From positions 1-60,818 of the forward strand of contig NZ_VFUZ01000030.1 of the NCBI RefSeq assembly GCF_006658505.1: DNA of 60,818 nucleotides, written 5' to 3'. Every line of letters begins with the position of its first letter. Positions within the stretch are counted from its first letter, which is position 1. This stretch comes from Mesorhizobium sp. B2-4-15. GTDB taxonomy: Bacteria > Pseudomonadota > Alphaproteobacteria > Rhizobiales > Rhizobiaceae. The position numbers and the translations under genes are program-made. The notes below the pieces were generated by a model. That model ran no database searches. It saw only the letters and a program-made list of their open reading frames with translations, and was not told where the DNA came from. Shown in pieces: positions 27,560-36,312 of the stretch.

Positions 27560-27873
27560 GTCAGCCGATGTCCTGCGACGCAGGCCAGCGAATGGCAGTC
27601 GCGCACCCTTTTTCACGATTGTCGCGTTCACCATTGTCGCGACGAGCTGGCGCTGTGTGAAAGCGCGCCGTGGCTGCCGCGACGGCAGAGCATGGGCCGG
27701 CTACGCAGCTATTGCTTGCGCCGGCTCGCATTTCGGCTCACCATCAGCGGCAGGAGGAGGCAAAGCATATATGGCCGGTCGCGGCATATCTGCTGACGGT
27801 TCGGCCACTGGGAAGACACGTTCCGGGAACGGGCAAGCGAAATGCTTGAATCTCGTTTGAAAGGAGCGTTGCC
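27560..27873. other. 314-bp gap after prfB
   Basis: No gene, RNA or convincing terminator was found. A good AAAGGAG ribosome-binding site for the next gene lies at its end (about 27857-27865). Confidence 0.4.
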
Positions 27874-28251
27874 ATGTTTTCTGCCGGTTTTAGATCGGCC
27901 TTTGCCGTTCCATCGGTTGGCCGGCCTCTCCTGCCTCTGTGTGCTGCCTGCGCGATAGCTGCCCTGACGGCGCCAGCCCTGGCGCATGACGCCAAGCCGA
28001 CCGCGGCCAAACCGCAAGGCTGGAGCTATCCGTTCGCCTGCTGCGCGAACTACGATTGCCGCGAGGTATCGCAGACCTCGATCAGCGAACGCCCGGAAGG
28101 CTATGTCATCAAGGATACCGGGGAGGTGCTGGCCTACAGCGACAGGCGGATCAAGGATTCGCCCGACGGTGAGTTTCATTGGTGTGCTCACGTGGCCGGT
28201 CTCGATGCAGGCAAGACGATCTGCCTGTTTGTGCCGCCGCAGTCTTACTGA
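27874..28251 (+). CDS. Small exported Cys-containing hypothetical protein
   Basis: A 125-residue protein with a signal peptide ending near TAPALAHD (about residue 38). The mature part has four cysteines: CC in YPFACCANYDC, one in that same block, one in HWCAH and one in ICLFVPP. This hints at disulfides or metal binding. A YVIKDTGEVLAYSDRRIKDSPDG segment lies between. Homologous short proteins with the same pattern occur in rhizobia, but I know no function. AAAGGAG precedes the ATG. Confidence 0.8.
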   Translation: MFSAGFRSAFAVPSVGRPLLPLCAACAIAALTAPALAHDAKPTAAKPQGWSYPFACCANYDCREVSQTSISERPEGYVIKDTGEVLAYSDRRIKDSPDGEFHWCAHVAGLDAGKTICLFVPPQSY

Positions 28252-28252
28252 T

Positions 28253-28350
28253 GCATGTCGCCTGGGTCCCGGTTCCGGGAGCCCGACAAGCATGAAACAG
28301 AGACCTAAAGTGCGTCGCCACAATCCGTTCGAACGTGACACGCTTTAGAG
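28253..28350. repeat. Interspersed repeat, copy A
   Basis: Shares with 30473-30575 the ordered blocks GCATGTCGCC, GGGAGC-CGACA, ATG-AAAC, CCTAAAG and GCGTCGCC. Both copies directly follow the stop codon of a small exported-protein gene. The pattern matches a degenerate repeat widespread in rhizobial intergenic regions. Confidence 0.7.
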
Positions 28351-28454
28351 CCGCTGGCTGCTGTTCGCGGGCAAAAGCCTGCTGACGGACAGTTGTCAGG
28401 ATCGCTTCTTTATGGTGCCTTGCCGCGCGGGGCGGACAATGGAAGGTGATGTTC

Positions 28455-28823
28455 ATGGCCATCAAGGGAAGCTGCCACTGCAAGGCCACCACGTTCGAGG
28501 TTTCGCAGGCGCCAGAAACCGTGACGCGGTGCACCTGTTCGTTCTGCTCGAAACGCGGCTCTCTGTGGGCTTACTACACGCCGCCGCAGTTCAGGCTCAT
28601 CACACCGCCGAAAAATGTTTCATTCTATCAATGGGGCTCGAAGACCGTAAAACATGGTTTCTGCGCGACCTGTGGCTGCGGCACCTTCACCGAAACGCCG
28701 GATTGGTCGACTGGCGAGCCGAATTTCGACAATCCGAAGATCAGCGTCAATTCTCGGCTATTCGATGATTTCGATCTCGACAAGGTCGAAGTGGTGGTCA
28801 TTGACGGCAAGAATCTCTGGTAA
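28455..28823 (+). CDS. GFA/CENP-V-type zinc-binding protein
   Basis: About 122 residues from the ATG at 28455, spaced well from GGAAGG; a GTG at 28446 and an ATG at 28449 are closer to that site. Zinc-site cysteines appear in GSCHCKATTFEV, CTCSFCSKRG and FCATCGCGTF, the pattern of glutathione-dependent formaldehyde-activating (GFA) family proteins. Members bind zinc; a few act on S-hydroxymethylglutathione, but most are uncharacterised. It is not in an obvious operon. Confidence 0.9.
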   Translation: MAIKGSCHCKATTFEVSQAPETVTRCTCSFCSKRGSLWAYYTPPQFRLITPPKNVSFYQWGSKTVKHGFCATCGCGTFTETPDWSTGEPNFDNPKISVNSRLFDDFDLDKVEVVVIDGKNLW

Positions 28824-28966
28824 TCTTCCAGGCGCCAGTCAGCTCCGGGGAAAAGCTGCGGCAAGCGCTTTTGCCATTCCGCTTTTCGCCGTATTTCATG
28901 GTACAAGTCGCGGGAAGGGCTGATTTGGCGCCATCGCAATGGCGTGACTTGGAGAGGGACCATCCT

Positions 28967-29617
28967 ATGAAGAAGACCGTGCTCGTCGTCGTGGCGACGG
29001 CTTTGCTCGTGAGCGCCTGCACCACGACCGATCCGTATACCGGCGACCAGAAGATTTCCAACACGGCCGCTGGTGCCGGCCTCGGCGCTTTGGCTGGCGC
29101 CAGCCTTGGCCTGCTTGCCGGTGGCAATGATCGCCGCAACGCGCTGATTGGTGCCGGTATCGGTGCACTGGCCGGCGGCGCCATCGGCGCCACCATGGAT
29201 CAGAACGAGGCCGAGCTGCGCCGCCAGCTCCAGGGTACAGGCGTAAGCGTCACACGCAGCGGCGACCAGATCATTCTCAACATGCCGTCCGACATCACCT
29301 TCAATGTCGATCAGGACGCGGTGAAGCCCGGCTTCTATCCGGTGCTCAATTCCGTCGCGCTGGTGCTGAAGAAATTCCGCCAGACGACCGTCGACGTGTT
29401 TGGCCATACCGATTCGACAGGCGGCGACCAGCACAATTTCGATCTGTCGCAGCGGCGTGCACTGGCGGTCGCCAACTATCTGTCCGGCCAGGGCGTCGAT
29501 TCGCGCCGCTTTGCCGTCACCGGCTTCGGCAAGACGCGGCCCGTCGCATCCAATGCAACGGCCGAAGGCCGCGCCCAGAACCGGCGCGTCGAGATCCAGC
29601 TTTCTCCGCTCACCTGA
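28967..29617 (+). CDS. OmpA-family lipoprotein (peptidoglycan-binding)
   Basis: A 216-residue protein from the ATG at 28967 with GGAGAGGG upstream. The lipobox LVSAC gives a lipid anchor at Cys about 19. A glycine-rich segment (about residues 35-75, GAGLGALAGASLG and GAGIGALAGGAIG) resembles glycine-zipper membrane regions. The C-terminal OmpA domain has FNVDQDAVKPGFYPVLNSVA, VFGHTDSTGGDQHN and LSQRRALAVANYL, which binds peptidoglycan. It resembles YiaD-like lipoproteins and likely tethers the outer membrane. A terminator follows. Confidence 0.95.
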   Translation: MKKTVLVVVATALLVSACTTTDPYTGDQKISNTAAGAGLGALAGASLGLLAGGNDRRNALIGAGIGALAGGAIGATMDQNEAELRRQLQGTGVSVTRSGDQIILNMPSDITFNVDQDAVKPGFYPVLNSVALVLKKFRQTTVDVFGHTDSTGGDQHNFDLSQRRALAVANYLSGQGVDSRRFAVTGFGKTRPVASNATAEGRAQNRRVEIQLSPLT

Positions 29618-29637
29618 ACCGGACGGCATGCGAATGC

Positions 29638-29665
29638 AAAACGGTCCCCATGTGGGGCCGTTTTT
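29638..29665 (+). terminator. Rho-independent terminator of the OmpA-like gene
   Basis: An AAAACGG-CCCC/GGGG-CCGTTTT stem with one bulged T, a 4-nt loop and a T-run lies about 20 bp after the stop codon. Confidence 0.85.
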
Positions 29666-29844
29666 GTTTGAGCGGAATTAGCGCGCTGGAGAATTAGCTA
29701 GTTCTAAATAGCTGCTTTCCTGCGGCCATGGAAAGGAATAGCATCGTCGCTGTCCAGAGGGGATGAGGCGGTACAACTGGCCGCGCAATCAGCATTTTCC
29801 GCCTCCGTCTTGAACGGCCAGATCAGAAAATCTGGGAGGAATGC

Positions 29845-30453
29845 ATGACAAGAACAGCCTGCCTTGGGCGCTGCGGCGTCCTCGCTTTGACGAGTATTGT
29901 AGGCGCATGGTTAGGCGTCGCTTCGGCCGTGGCCGAAGACGCCAACAAGGCCGACATCGACGCCTTGAAAAAATCATTGGCCAAATATCAGGACTACACC
30001 GTCGCCGTTCGCGACCTCTATCTGTCGACAGTCGGCTGCGTCTATTACAGCGGAGAAAAGATACCGGGCGCGATGGACTATCCGAAAGGCGCCATGGGCA
30101 TCCATTTCGTCAACGCTCAAAGTGTCGGCCAAAAACTCGATCCGATGCGCCCCAATGTGCTGATCTACGAACCGACGAAAAAGGGCTTGCAACTTGTCGG
30201 GGTGGAATGGCTGGTGCCGTTGACGCCGGACATCAAGGAGCCGCCGAAGCTGCTCGGCCAAACCTTCCAGGGTCCGATGGAGGGACACTACCCGCTCATT
30301 CCGAGGGAGTTCGTCCACTACGATCTTCACGCCTGGCTGTTCAGGGACAATCCGAACGGTATGTTCAGCCCGACGAACCCGAACGTGAAATGCAACAAGG
30401 CCGAGTTTCCGATGCTGGAAAAACCGACCAAGATGATGCCTGGACCGATGTAA
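29845..30453 (+). CDS. Exported hypothetical protein
   Basis: A 202-residue protein with a signal peptide ending near SAVAED (residue about 31) and a strong GGGAGGAA ribosome-binding site. The mature part has a helical start (DIDALKKSLAKYQDY) followed by GCVYYSGEKIPGAMDYPKGA, LIYEPTKKGLQLVGVEW and FVHYDLHAWLFRDNPNGMF. A pair of cysteines (GCVYY and VKCNK) could form a disulfide. It resembles conserved rhizobial hypotheticals; I do not recognise a named domain. Monocistronic. Confidence 0.8.
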   Translation: MTRTACLGRCGVLALTSIVGAWLGVASAVAEDANKADIDALKKSLAKYQDYTVAVRDLYLSTVGCVYYSGEKIPGAMDYPKGAMGIHFVNAQSVGQKLDPMRPNVLIYEPTKKGLQLVGVEWLVPLTPDIKEPPKLLGQTFQGPMEGHYPLIPREFVHYDLHAWLFRDNPNGMFSPTNPNVKCNKAEFPMLEKPTKMMPGPM

Positions 30454-30472
30454 GGGGCGAGTCAGGGCTAAC

Positions 30473-30575
30473 GCATGTCGCCGGAGGCGGCCCCGTCTTG
30501 GGAGCACGACACGGATGGAAACAAAGGCCTAAAGCAAAGCGCGTCGCCTGGCGCTGTTCGCACGCGACGCGGTTA
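30473..30575. repeat. Interspersed repeat, copy B
   Basis: Diverged partner of 28253-28350, with the same block order and a CGTCGC...GCGACG inverted pair at its end. It begins 20 bp after a stop codon and may help end that transcript. Confidence 0.7.
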
Positions 30576-30626
30576 GACGTCTGCCGGGAGGGCAAGCCGG
30601 ATGGCTGGCTTGCTTTCGTTCGGCGA

Positions 30627-32216
30627 TCAGACCTTGGCGACGATGCGCATGAAGGCCGGCATGTCGTCGCCGAAGCCGACAGTGGTGTCATTGTCTTCCT
30701 GATGCTGGCGGGCAGGGCGGTTGCGTTGCGGCCTGGTGTCACCGCGCTCCGGTGCGCGATCCGAGGACGTCTTGCGCTCGGAGTTTTCCGAACGGATCGC
30801 ATCCTTGCGCGCGCGCCGTTCGACGATGTCGGCCACGGCCGACTCGGGTGCATCGGGCTGTTCGCTTTGCTGGGCAACCGCGGCCGGGGCATCTTCCTCG
30901 CTGCGCCGGGCACGACGTTCGCCGCCTCTCTTGCGCTCGCCATTGTCCTTGCGATCATGGGCCTTGCGGTCCTCGTCCTTGCGGCCGGCACGACGCGGCG
31001 CGCCTTTGCCACGGCGCGGAGCATCATCCTCGCTCTCGCTGGCAACAACCGTCGACAGGTCGCCGTCATGCCACTCGATCTTGGTGCCGATCAGCCGTTC
31101 GATAGCGTCGATATACTTGGTGTCGGACTTGGTCGCGATGGTGAAGGACTTACCCGAGCGACCAGCGCGGCCGGTGCGGCCGATACGGTGGACATAATCC
31201 TCGGCATGGATCGGAACGTCGTAGTTGAAGACGTGGCTGACGTCGGGGATATCGAGGCCGCGCGCGGCGACGTCCGAAGCGACGAGATAGCGCAATTTGC
31301 CGTCACGGAAATTGGCCAGCATCTGCATGCGGGCGCGCTGGTCCATGTCACCATGCAGTGCGCCGGCATCGAAATCATGCTTCAGCAGCGAGCGGAACAG
31401 CTCCGACACCTCGACCTTGCGGTTGCAGAAGATGATGGCGTTCTTCAGTTCCGCGTCTTCGGCCTTTATCAGGTTGCGCAGCGTCTCGCGTTTGTCCCAC
31501 GGCTTGGAGCCGGATTTCACCAGCCGCTGCGTAATATTGGTGGCGGTGGAGGCTGCCTTGGAAACCTCGACACGCACCGGGGCATGCAGGAATTTCTCCG
31601 TCAGCTTGGTGATCTCGGGCGGCATGGTCGCCGAGAAGAACAGCGTCTGCCGGGTGAACGGGATCATCTCGCAGATGCGCTCGATATCGGGAATGAAGCC
31701 CATGTCGAGCATGCGGTCGGCTTCGTCGATGACAAGGATCTCGACACCGTTGAGCAGCAGCTTGCCACGCTCGCGGTGGTCGAGCAGGCGGCCCGGCGTC
31801 GCGATCAGCACGTCGGCGCCGCGCTCCAGCTTCTTGTCCTGCTCATCGAAGGACACGCCGCCGATCAGCAGCGCAATGTTGAGCTTGTGGTTCTTGCCGT
31901 ATTTGACGAAGTTTTCTTCGACCTGTGCGGCGAGTTCGCGCGTCGGCTCCAGGATCAGCGTGCGCGGCATGCGGGCGCGGGCGCGGCCCTTTTCCAGCCG
32001 GGTCAGCATCGGCAGCACGAAAGAGGCCGTCTTGCCGGTGCCGGTCTGGGCAATACCCAGCACGTCCTTGCCGAGCAAGGCGTGCGGGATGGCGCCGGCC
32101 TGGATCGGCGTCGGCTGCGTGTAGCCGGCATCGGTGACTGCGGAAAGCACCTTCGGCGACAGGCCGAGGTCTGAAAAGGTCAACGCTTCTTGAGCGATCG
32201 TGGTGTCTGAGGACAA
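30627..32216 (-). CDS. DEAD-box ATP-dependent RNA helicase
   Basis: About 529 residues from the TTG at 32216 (SSDTTIAQEALTFSDLG). A GTG at 32315 would add 33 residues, but a promoter-like TTGACA lies directly upstream of it, which favours the later start. Motifs in order: FSDLGLSP (Q region), AQTGTGKT (I), PTRELAAQ (Ia), VIDEADRMLD (II), FSATMPPE (III), VASDVAARGLDIPDV (V) and HRIGRTGRAG (VI). The C-terminal 150 residues are a charged Arg/Glu/Asp tail. It is RhlE-like and probably acts in ribosome assembly or RNA decay. Confidence 0.93.
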   Translation of the reverse strand: MSSDTTIAQEALTFSDLGLSPKVLSAVTDAGYTQPTPIQAGAIPHALLGKDVLGIAQTGTGKTASFVLPMLTRLEKGRARARMPRTLILEPTRELAAQVEENFVKYGKNHKLNIALLIGGVSFDEQDKKLERGADVLIATPGRLLDHRERGKLLLNGVEILVIDEADRMLDMGFIPDIERICEMIPFTRQTLFFSATMPPEITKLTEKFLHAPVRVEVSKAASTATNITQRLVKSGSKPWDKRETLRNLIKAEDAELKNAIIFCNRKVEVSELFRSLLKHDFDAGALHGDMDQRARMQMLANFRDGKLRYLVASDVAARGLDIPDVSHVFNYDVPIHAEDYVHRIGRTGRAGRSGKSFTIATKSDTKYIDAIERLIGTKIEWHDGDLSTVVASESEDDAPRRGKGAPRRAGRKDEDRKAHDRKDNGERKRGGERRARRSEEDAPAAVAQQSEQPDAPESAVADIVERRARKDAIRSENSERKTSSDRAPERGDTRPQRNRPARQHQEDNDTTVGFGDDMPAFMRIVAKV

Positions 32217-32296
32217 GTGTTGCTGTCTTTGGCTGGTTCGGGGAGGCGCAACGTCATTCGTCGCGGCAAGCGCCGCGCGCCTGCAAAGTTGGTATG

Positions 32297-32325
32297 CGAT
32301 TAGGCGCAAGTCCACGATTTGTCAA
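32297..32325 (-). promoter_or_regulatory. Possible promoter of the helicase gene
   Basis: On the minus strand TTGACA (32325-32320) is followed after 17 bp by TAATCG, a weak -10. It lies about 80-110 bp upstream of the TTG start. The -35 is perfect and the -10 poor. Confidence 0.35.
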
Positions 32326-32407
32326 CAGAAACAGGCGGGATTGGCGCGATTGTGAAGTCGTAACCTTAATCGCGATGCTTAATCCGGCCGCTTCTCTCTG
32401 TGCCGGC

Positions 32408-33181
32408 TCAGTAACGGAACTGTTCAGCTAGGATGCGTTCGTTCCAGGAATGGTTGGGATCGAACAGCAAGGTCGCCGTGGCTGTCGGCGATTCCCGCAC
32501 CGTTACCGAAGTCACCGCCTTGACCTCCGTGTGGTCGGCGGCAGCGTTCACCGGCCGCTTTTCAGGCTCCAGAATGTCGAAGCGCACGGTCGCCTTGTTG
32601 GAGAGCAATGCACCACGCCAGCGGCGCGGACGAAACGGGCTGACCGGCGTAAGCGCCAGAAGCGGAGCGTCGAGCGGCAGGATCGGGCCGTGCGCGGAAA
32701 GATTGTAAGCGGTCGATCCCGCCGGCGTCGCGATCATCACGCCATCGCAGCTCAGTTCCTCGAGCCGTATCTGGTCGTCGACACTGATGCGGATCTTGGC
32801 CGTCTGATAGGATTGGCGCCAAAGCGCCACTTCGTTGATCGCCAGCGCCGACACCGTTTCGCCTTCCGAGGTGACGGCCTGCATTTCGAGCGGGCGGATC
32901 GTTTCGGCGACCGCGGCCGCGATGCGCTCGGTGAGCCCTCCGGACCGGTACTCATTCATCAGGAAGCCGATGGTGCCACGGTTCATGCCGTAGACCTTCT
33001 TTCCCGTTCCCATCGTGTCGCGCAAAGTCTGCAGCAGGAAGCCATCGCCGCCCAAGGCCACCACAACGCCCGCGTCCGCGACCGAACACTGACCATAGCG
33101 CCCCGTCAGGCTTTCCAGCGCCGCCTTGGCGTCTGCTGTGTCGGACGAAACGAAGGCGATGCTGTTGGCGGCTGTGCTCAT
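32408..33181 (-). CDS. nadK: NAD kinase
   Basis: A 257-residue NAD kinase from the ATG at 33181; longer in-frame readings begin in non-coding sequence. It phosphorylates NAD to NADP. The nucleotide motif GGDGFLLQTLR lies near residues 42-52, MNRGTIGFLMNEY follows near 66-78, and the glycine-rich DGVMIATPAGSTAYNLSAHGPI block lies near 145-166 (split here as DGVMIATPAGSTAY and NLSAHGPI). It is monocistronic with its back to the small-ORF region. Confidence 0.95.
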   Translation of the reverse strand: MSTAANSIAFVSSDTADAKAALESLTGRYGQCSVADAGVVVALGGDGFLLQTLRDTMGTGKKVYGMNRGTIGFLMNEYRSGGLTERIAAAVAETIRPLEMQAVTSEGETVSALAINEVALWRQSYQTAKIRISVDDQIRLEELSCDGVMIATPAGSTAYNLSAHGPILPLDAPLLALTPVSPFRPRRWRGALLSNKATVRFDILEPEKRPVNAAADHTEVKAVTSVTVRESPTATATLLFDPNHSWNERILAEQFRY

Positions 33182-33991
33182 GGCTCCCCGATCGCGACCG
33201 ATTGGCGAGATTCCGGCCGCGCCAGCGCCGGGGTAGCATGGGCGGGGCGGGTCTGCAAAGAGAGCCGTTGTATCGGCCTGCGAAACCACACCGCGACTGC
33301 GTCGCCAGGCCGGCAGGTCGCGCTTCATGTCAGAGCGCGAGCGAATGTGATGGTTAAGGCGGGGCTTAAACTCTCGTAAACGCGGATCGATCATGTTAGC
33401 CGGCATGGGCAGCGTGGGGCGCCCGCGGCACCGCTGTATCCTTCGGGATGTCAAATGGAGGCTGCGGCACTTTTGATCGTGCGCATGATCCCTGGAAAAT
33501 CCTCATCCCGGGATATGCGCCAGCCAGACGAGGCCGACACGTTGCCGGTAACACGCCTGATTGTTGTTTTTGTCATGCTGGGTAGCTTCGCGCTGGTCTT
33601 CGCCGAGCTTGTGCGCCAGTCGGAACAAATGAGCACGAGATCGGTACCCACGGCATCGCGTTGCGGCGATGCCGCCGGAATGCCTTGCCCGCAAAGAGCG
33701 CTGTAGGTCGCGAAAACACGCTCGCCATCCACGTCATGGAACCACCGCCGATGCTCGGCATGTCTTGCCCGCTGCTGGCAGCCGCATCGAACACCATGCG
33801 GCTGTGCCGCAGGATCCGACAAACCGGTGCCCGGACCTGACCCTGGCAAGACGGGTCTTCCCGGGTGGGAGGCAACGACCGGTTACCAGAACGGATCCGG
33901 CGCGCACCTTCGAATGGTTCCAGCGGCGGATCATGGCTGGCGGCAGGTCGGCGGCAACCGCCTGATGATCCGAAATTTGCGGCTCAGCCCC
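33182..33991. other. 810-bp region of low coding content
   Basis: Between nadK (start 33181) and the 3' end of glf. Apart from the doubtful small membrane-protein ORF at 33455-33706 nothing was recognised. Several overlapping frames are open here on both strands but look like by-products of high GC. Confidence 0.4.
33455..33706 (+). CDS. Possible small single-pass membrane protein
   Basis: An 83-residue frame whose centre (LPVTRLIVVFVMLGSFALVFAELV) is one convincing transmembrane helix followed by charged residues. Starts at 33455, 33485 or 33515 are possible and none has a strong ribosome-binding site. The C-terminal third has no protein-like signal. The hydrophobic helix is unlike the other open frames of this gap, but the gene remains doubtful. 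Confidence 0.35.
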   Translation: MEAAALLIVRMIPGKSSSRDMRQPDEADTLPVTRLIVVFVMLGSFALVFAELVRQSEQMSTRSVPTASRCGDAAGMPCPQRAL

Positions 33992-35197
33992 TCATAGCGG
34001 CCGCGAAAGAGAACCAAGCCTGCCGGTGAAATAGGGCCCAAGCACGGTTTCGAAGGCGTTCAGGGCAGCGCCGATCGCCTGATGCATGTCGAGATAACGA
34101 TAGGTGCCCAGCCGTCCCCCGAGATGCAGGTTTTTCTCGGCGGCCGCCCGTTCGAGATAACGACGGTAGACCGCCTGATCCCGGCGTGTGTCGATCGGAT
34201 AGTAAGGCTCGTCGGTGCGGCCGGCAAACCGGGAGTACTCGCGGCCAATAAGTGTCTTGTCGCTCTTATGCTGACGTTCCGGATTGAAATGCCGGAATTC
34301 AACGACGCGGGTGTAAGGTATGGCTTCGTCGGCATAATTCATGATCGCCGTGCCCTGATGATCCGGCGTGTCCATGACTTCCAGATCGATATCGATGGTT
34401 CGCCAGCCGAGTTCGCCCTCGCAATAATCGAAATAACGGTCGATTGGGCCGGTGTAGACGACCGGCAAGTCCTTCGGCAGCAAAAGCTTGATATCGAAGA
34501 AGTCGACGCCAAGCCGTGTTTCGATGTGTTTGTGCGCGAGCATCTTTTCGAAGATCGCGGTGTAGCCATCCATGGGCTGGCCCTGGAAGCGGTCGTTGAA
34601 ATAGCCATCGTCGAATGTGAAGCGGACCGGCAGACGCGCGATGATCTGCGCAGGCAACTCGCGCGGGTCCGTCTGCCACTGCTTGGCGGTGTAGCCCTTG
34701 ATGAAGGCCTCGTAGAGGGGACGGCCGATCAGGGAGATCGCCTTCTCTTCGAGATTGGCCGGTGGGCGATCGCCAAGTTCGGCCGCCTGCTCGGCGATCA
34801 TGCCGCGCGCCTCGTCCGGGCTCAGTCGCCTGCCGAAGAACTGGCAGATCGTGGCAAGGTTGATCGGTAGCGGATAGACCTTGTCGCGATAGGTCGAGAA
34901 CGCACGATGGCGATAGGACGTGAAACCGGTGAAGGTCCGCAGATAATTCCACACTTCCTCGTTGGATGTATGAAACAGATGCGGTCCGTAGCGATGGATC
35001 TCGACGCCAGTGACGGGATCTTGTTCGGTGTAGGCATTGCCGCCGATGTGCCGGCGCCGGTCGATCACCAGCACACGCCGGCCGAGTTGCGTGGCGATGC
35101 GCTCGGCGAGCGTCGCGCCGTAAAAGCCCGCGCCGACTACGAGGATGTCAGCTTCGCCAAGCAGGTTCTTGTTCATTGGCAGTTCTGGCGCTCTCAT
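33992..35197 (-). CDS. glf: UDP-galactopyranose mutase
   Basis: A 401-residue flavoenzyme that converts UDP-galactopyranose to UDP-galactofuranose. The FAD-binding motif VVGAGFYGATLAERIA is near residue 19, followed by VIDRRRHIGGNAYTEQD, HRYGPHLFHTSNEEVW, and the C-terminal GRLGTYRYLDMHQAI. The ATG at 35197 overlaps the stop of the upstream gene (ATGA), indicating coupling; a second ATG at 35176 begins MNKNLL. With its two neighbours it suggests synthesis of a galactofuranose-containing glycan. Confidence 0.96.
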   Translation of the reverse strand: MRAPELPMNKNLLGEADILVVGAGFYGATLAERIATQLGRRVLVIDRRRHIGGNAYTEQDPVTGVEIHRYGPHLFHTSNEEVWNYLRTFTGFTSYRHRAFSTYRDKVYPLPINLATICQFFGRRLSPDEARGMIAEQAAELGDRPPANLEEKAISLIGRPLYEAFIKGYTAKQWQTDPRELPAQIIARLPVRFTFDDGYFNDRFQGQPMDGYTAIFEKMLAHKHIETRLGVDFFDIKLLLPKDLPVVYTGPIDRYFDYCEGELGWRTIDIDLEVMDTPDHQGTAIMNYADEAIPYTRVVEFRHFNPERQHKSDKTLIGREYSRFAGRTDEPYYPIDTRRDQAVYRRYLERAAAEKNLHLGGRLGTYRYLDMHQAIGAALNAFETVLGPYFTGRLGSLSRPL

Positions 35198-36120
35198 GGT
35201 TCGAGCACGATCTGAGCCAGATCGACGGGCTTGGAGCATTGTCTGCGCAAAAGATGCCAGAGCCGTCTTTTCCATTTAAGCGTTTGACGAAAGTTGCCGC
35301 GACCCACGACGTAGTCAGCGACCATGCGCAGGCCGATAATCGGCCGCGATCTCCACCGCCTGCCTTTGCGGTCAACGGCCCCGTAGGACAAGGGAAAGAA
35401 CTCACCAAATCCATATTGCAACGCCAGTTGGCGGTATTCCGACTCTGCCGTGCGGCCGGACGTGGCCATCGCTTTGACCATATGAATTCCGACTGGCCGC
35501 GTATGGCGGACAGGCAGGGCGTCGAATATGGCCGATGCTCCAAGGTTTTGCGCGGCAAGACGTGTCCACAAGGAGTCCAGGCCGAAACCGCTCATGGACT
35601 GTTGAAAAAGAGGCAGCATCTTGGCCGCGACATCTGCTCTCATGCAGGGAGCCATGATCTCGATCTTGTCGACCAGGCGAAATTCGAAGCTCTTGCAGCG
35701 AAGAAACGGCAGGTGGGTATAGTAACTGTCCAGCGTCAGTGCCGGCTGGGCAACGTGGAGGTCGTGCCGGCGCATATTGGCGAACATTGCTTCGATGGTT
35801 GCACGGTCTGCTTCCAGATCATCGTCCGGAAACCAGATATACTCGTAGCGGTCGAGCAGGTCAGGCTGGCGGCTGAGCAGGGCGTGTATGCCGTCCCATT
35901 TGCCACCCTTGTGGTCTGTCCGGTTTTCATAGGCCTGCCGAAACGCTGATGGGTCGGCTCCGTAGTAACTGACGATCAAATCGAATTTGCATCCAGTATC
36001 GTCCGCTCCCCAACCGCGATGGAGAGAGTTGTCGCCAGCTCTGACGATGACGAGATTGCGGCTGGCGCCGCTGGTTACTGGGCTACTTCCGGCATTCATG
36101 CCTTGGTCCAAAGCGGTCAT
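35194..36120 (-). CDS. DUF707-like putative glycosyltransferase
   Basis: A 308-residue protein. The N-terminal RNLVIVRAGDNSLHRGW and FDLIVSYYG blocks and the acidic YIWFPDDDLEAD near residue 95 fit the DUF707 family, which looks like a GT-A glycosyltransferase with a DxD metal site. A KWDGIHALL block, GFGLDSLWTRLA near 175 and HTRPVG near 205 are also typical. The acceptor is unknown. It is translationally coupled to glf, so both likely serve the same glycan. An internal ATG at residue 8 is also possible as start. Confidence 0.75.
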   Translation of the reverse strand: MTALDQGMNAGSSPVTSGASRNLVIVRAGDNSLHRGWGADDTGCKFDLIVSYYGADPSAFRQAYENRTDHKGGKWDGIHALLSRQPDLLDRYEYIWFPDDDLEADRATIEAMFANMRRHDLHVAQPALTLDSYYTHLPFLRCKSFEFRLVDKIEIMAPCMRADVAAKMLPLFQQSMSGFGLDSLWTRLAAQNLGASAIFDALPVRHTRPVGIHMVKAMATSGRTAESEYRQLALQYGFGEFFPLSYGAVDRKGRRWRSRPIIGLRMVADYVVGRGNFRQTLKWKRRLWHLLRRQCSKPVDLAQIVLEP

Positions 36121-36312
36121 GGCGAGCCCCTACACCAAAGCCGGATGAATGCGAAGGGGCATGGGTGGGAAGGAATTGGTCGTTGGCATTGATCGGGCGG
36201 ACAACTTGTGCCGCGCGTTGCAACACAACGTGAATCTGGATTCGTAGCGCGATCGATTCTACGCTCGCCATGGAACTGCCGAGTCGAGCGACCACTGCGG
36301 GGCGGACCTCTC

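Noticed and set aside
29841..32174. 777-codon plus-strand frame over the exported protein and helicase genes
   Set aside because: It runs antisense to the DEAD-box helicase and through the repeat at 30473; no family motif is present and the opposite strand is clearly coding.
33573..33875. Minus-strand 100-codon frame between nadK and glf
   Set aside because: Arg/Ser/Pro-rich with no hydrophobic or domain pattern and no ribosome-binding site; overlaps several other spurious frames.
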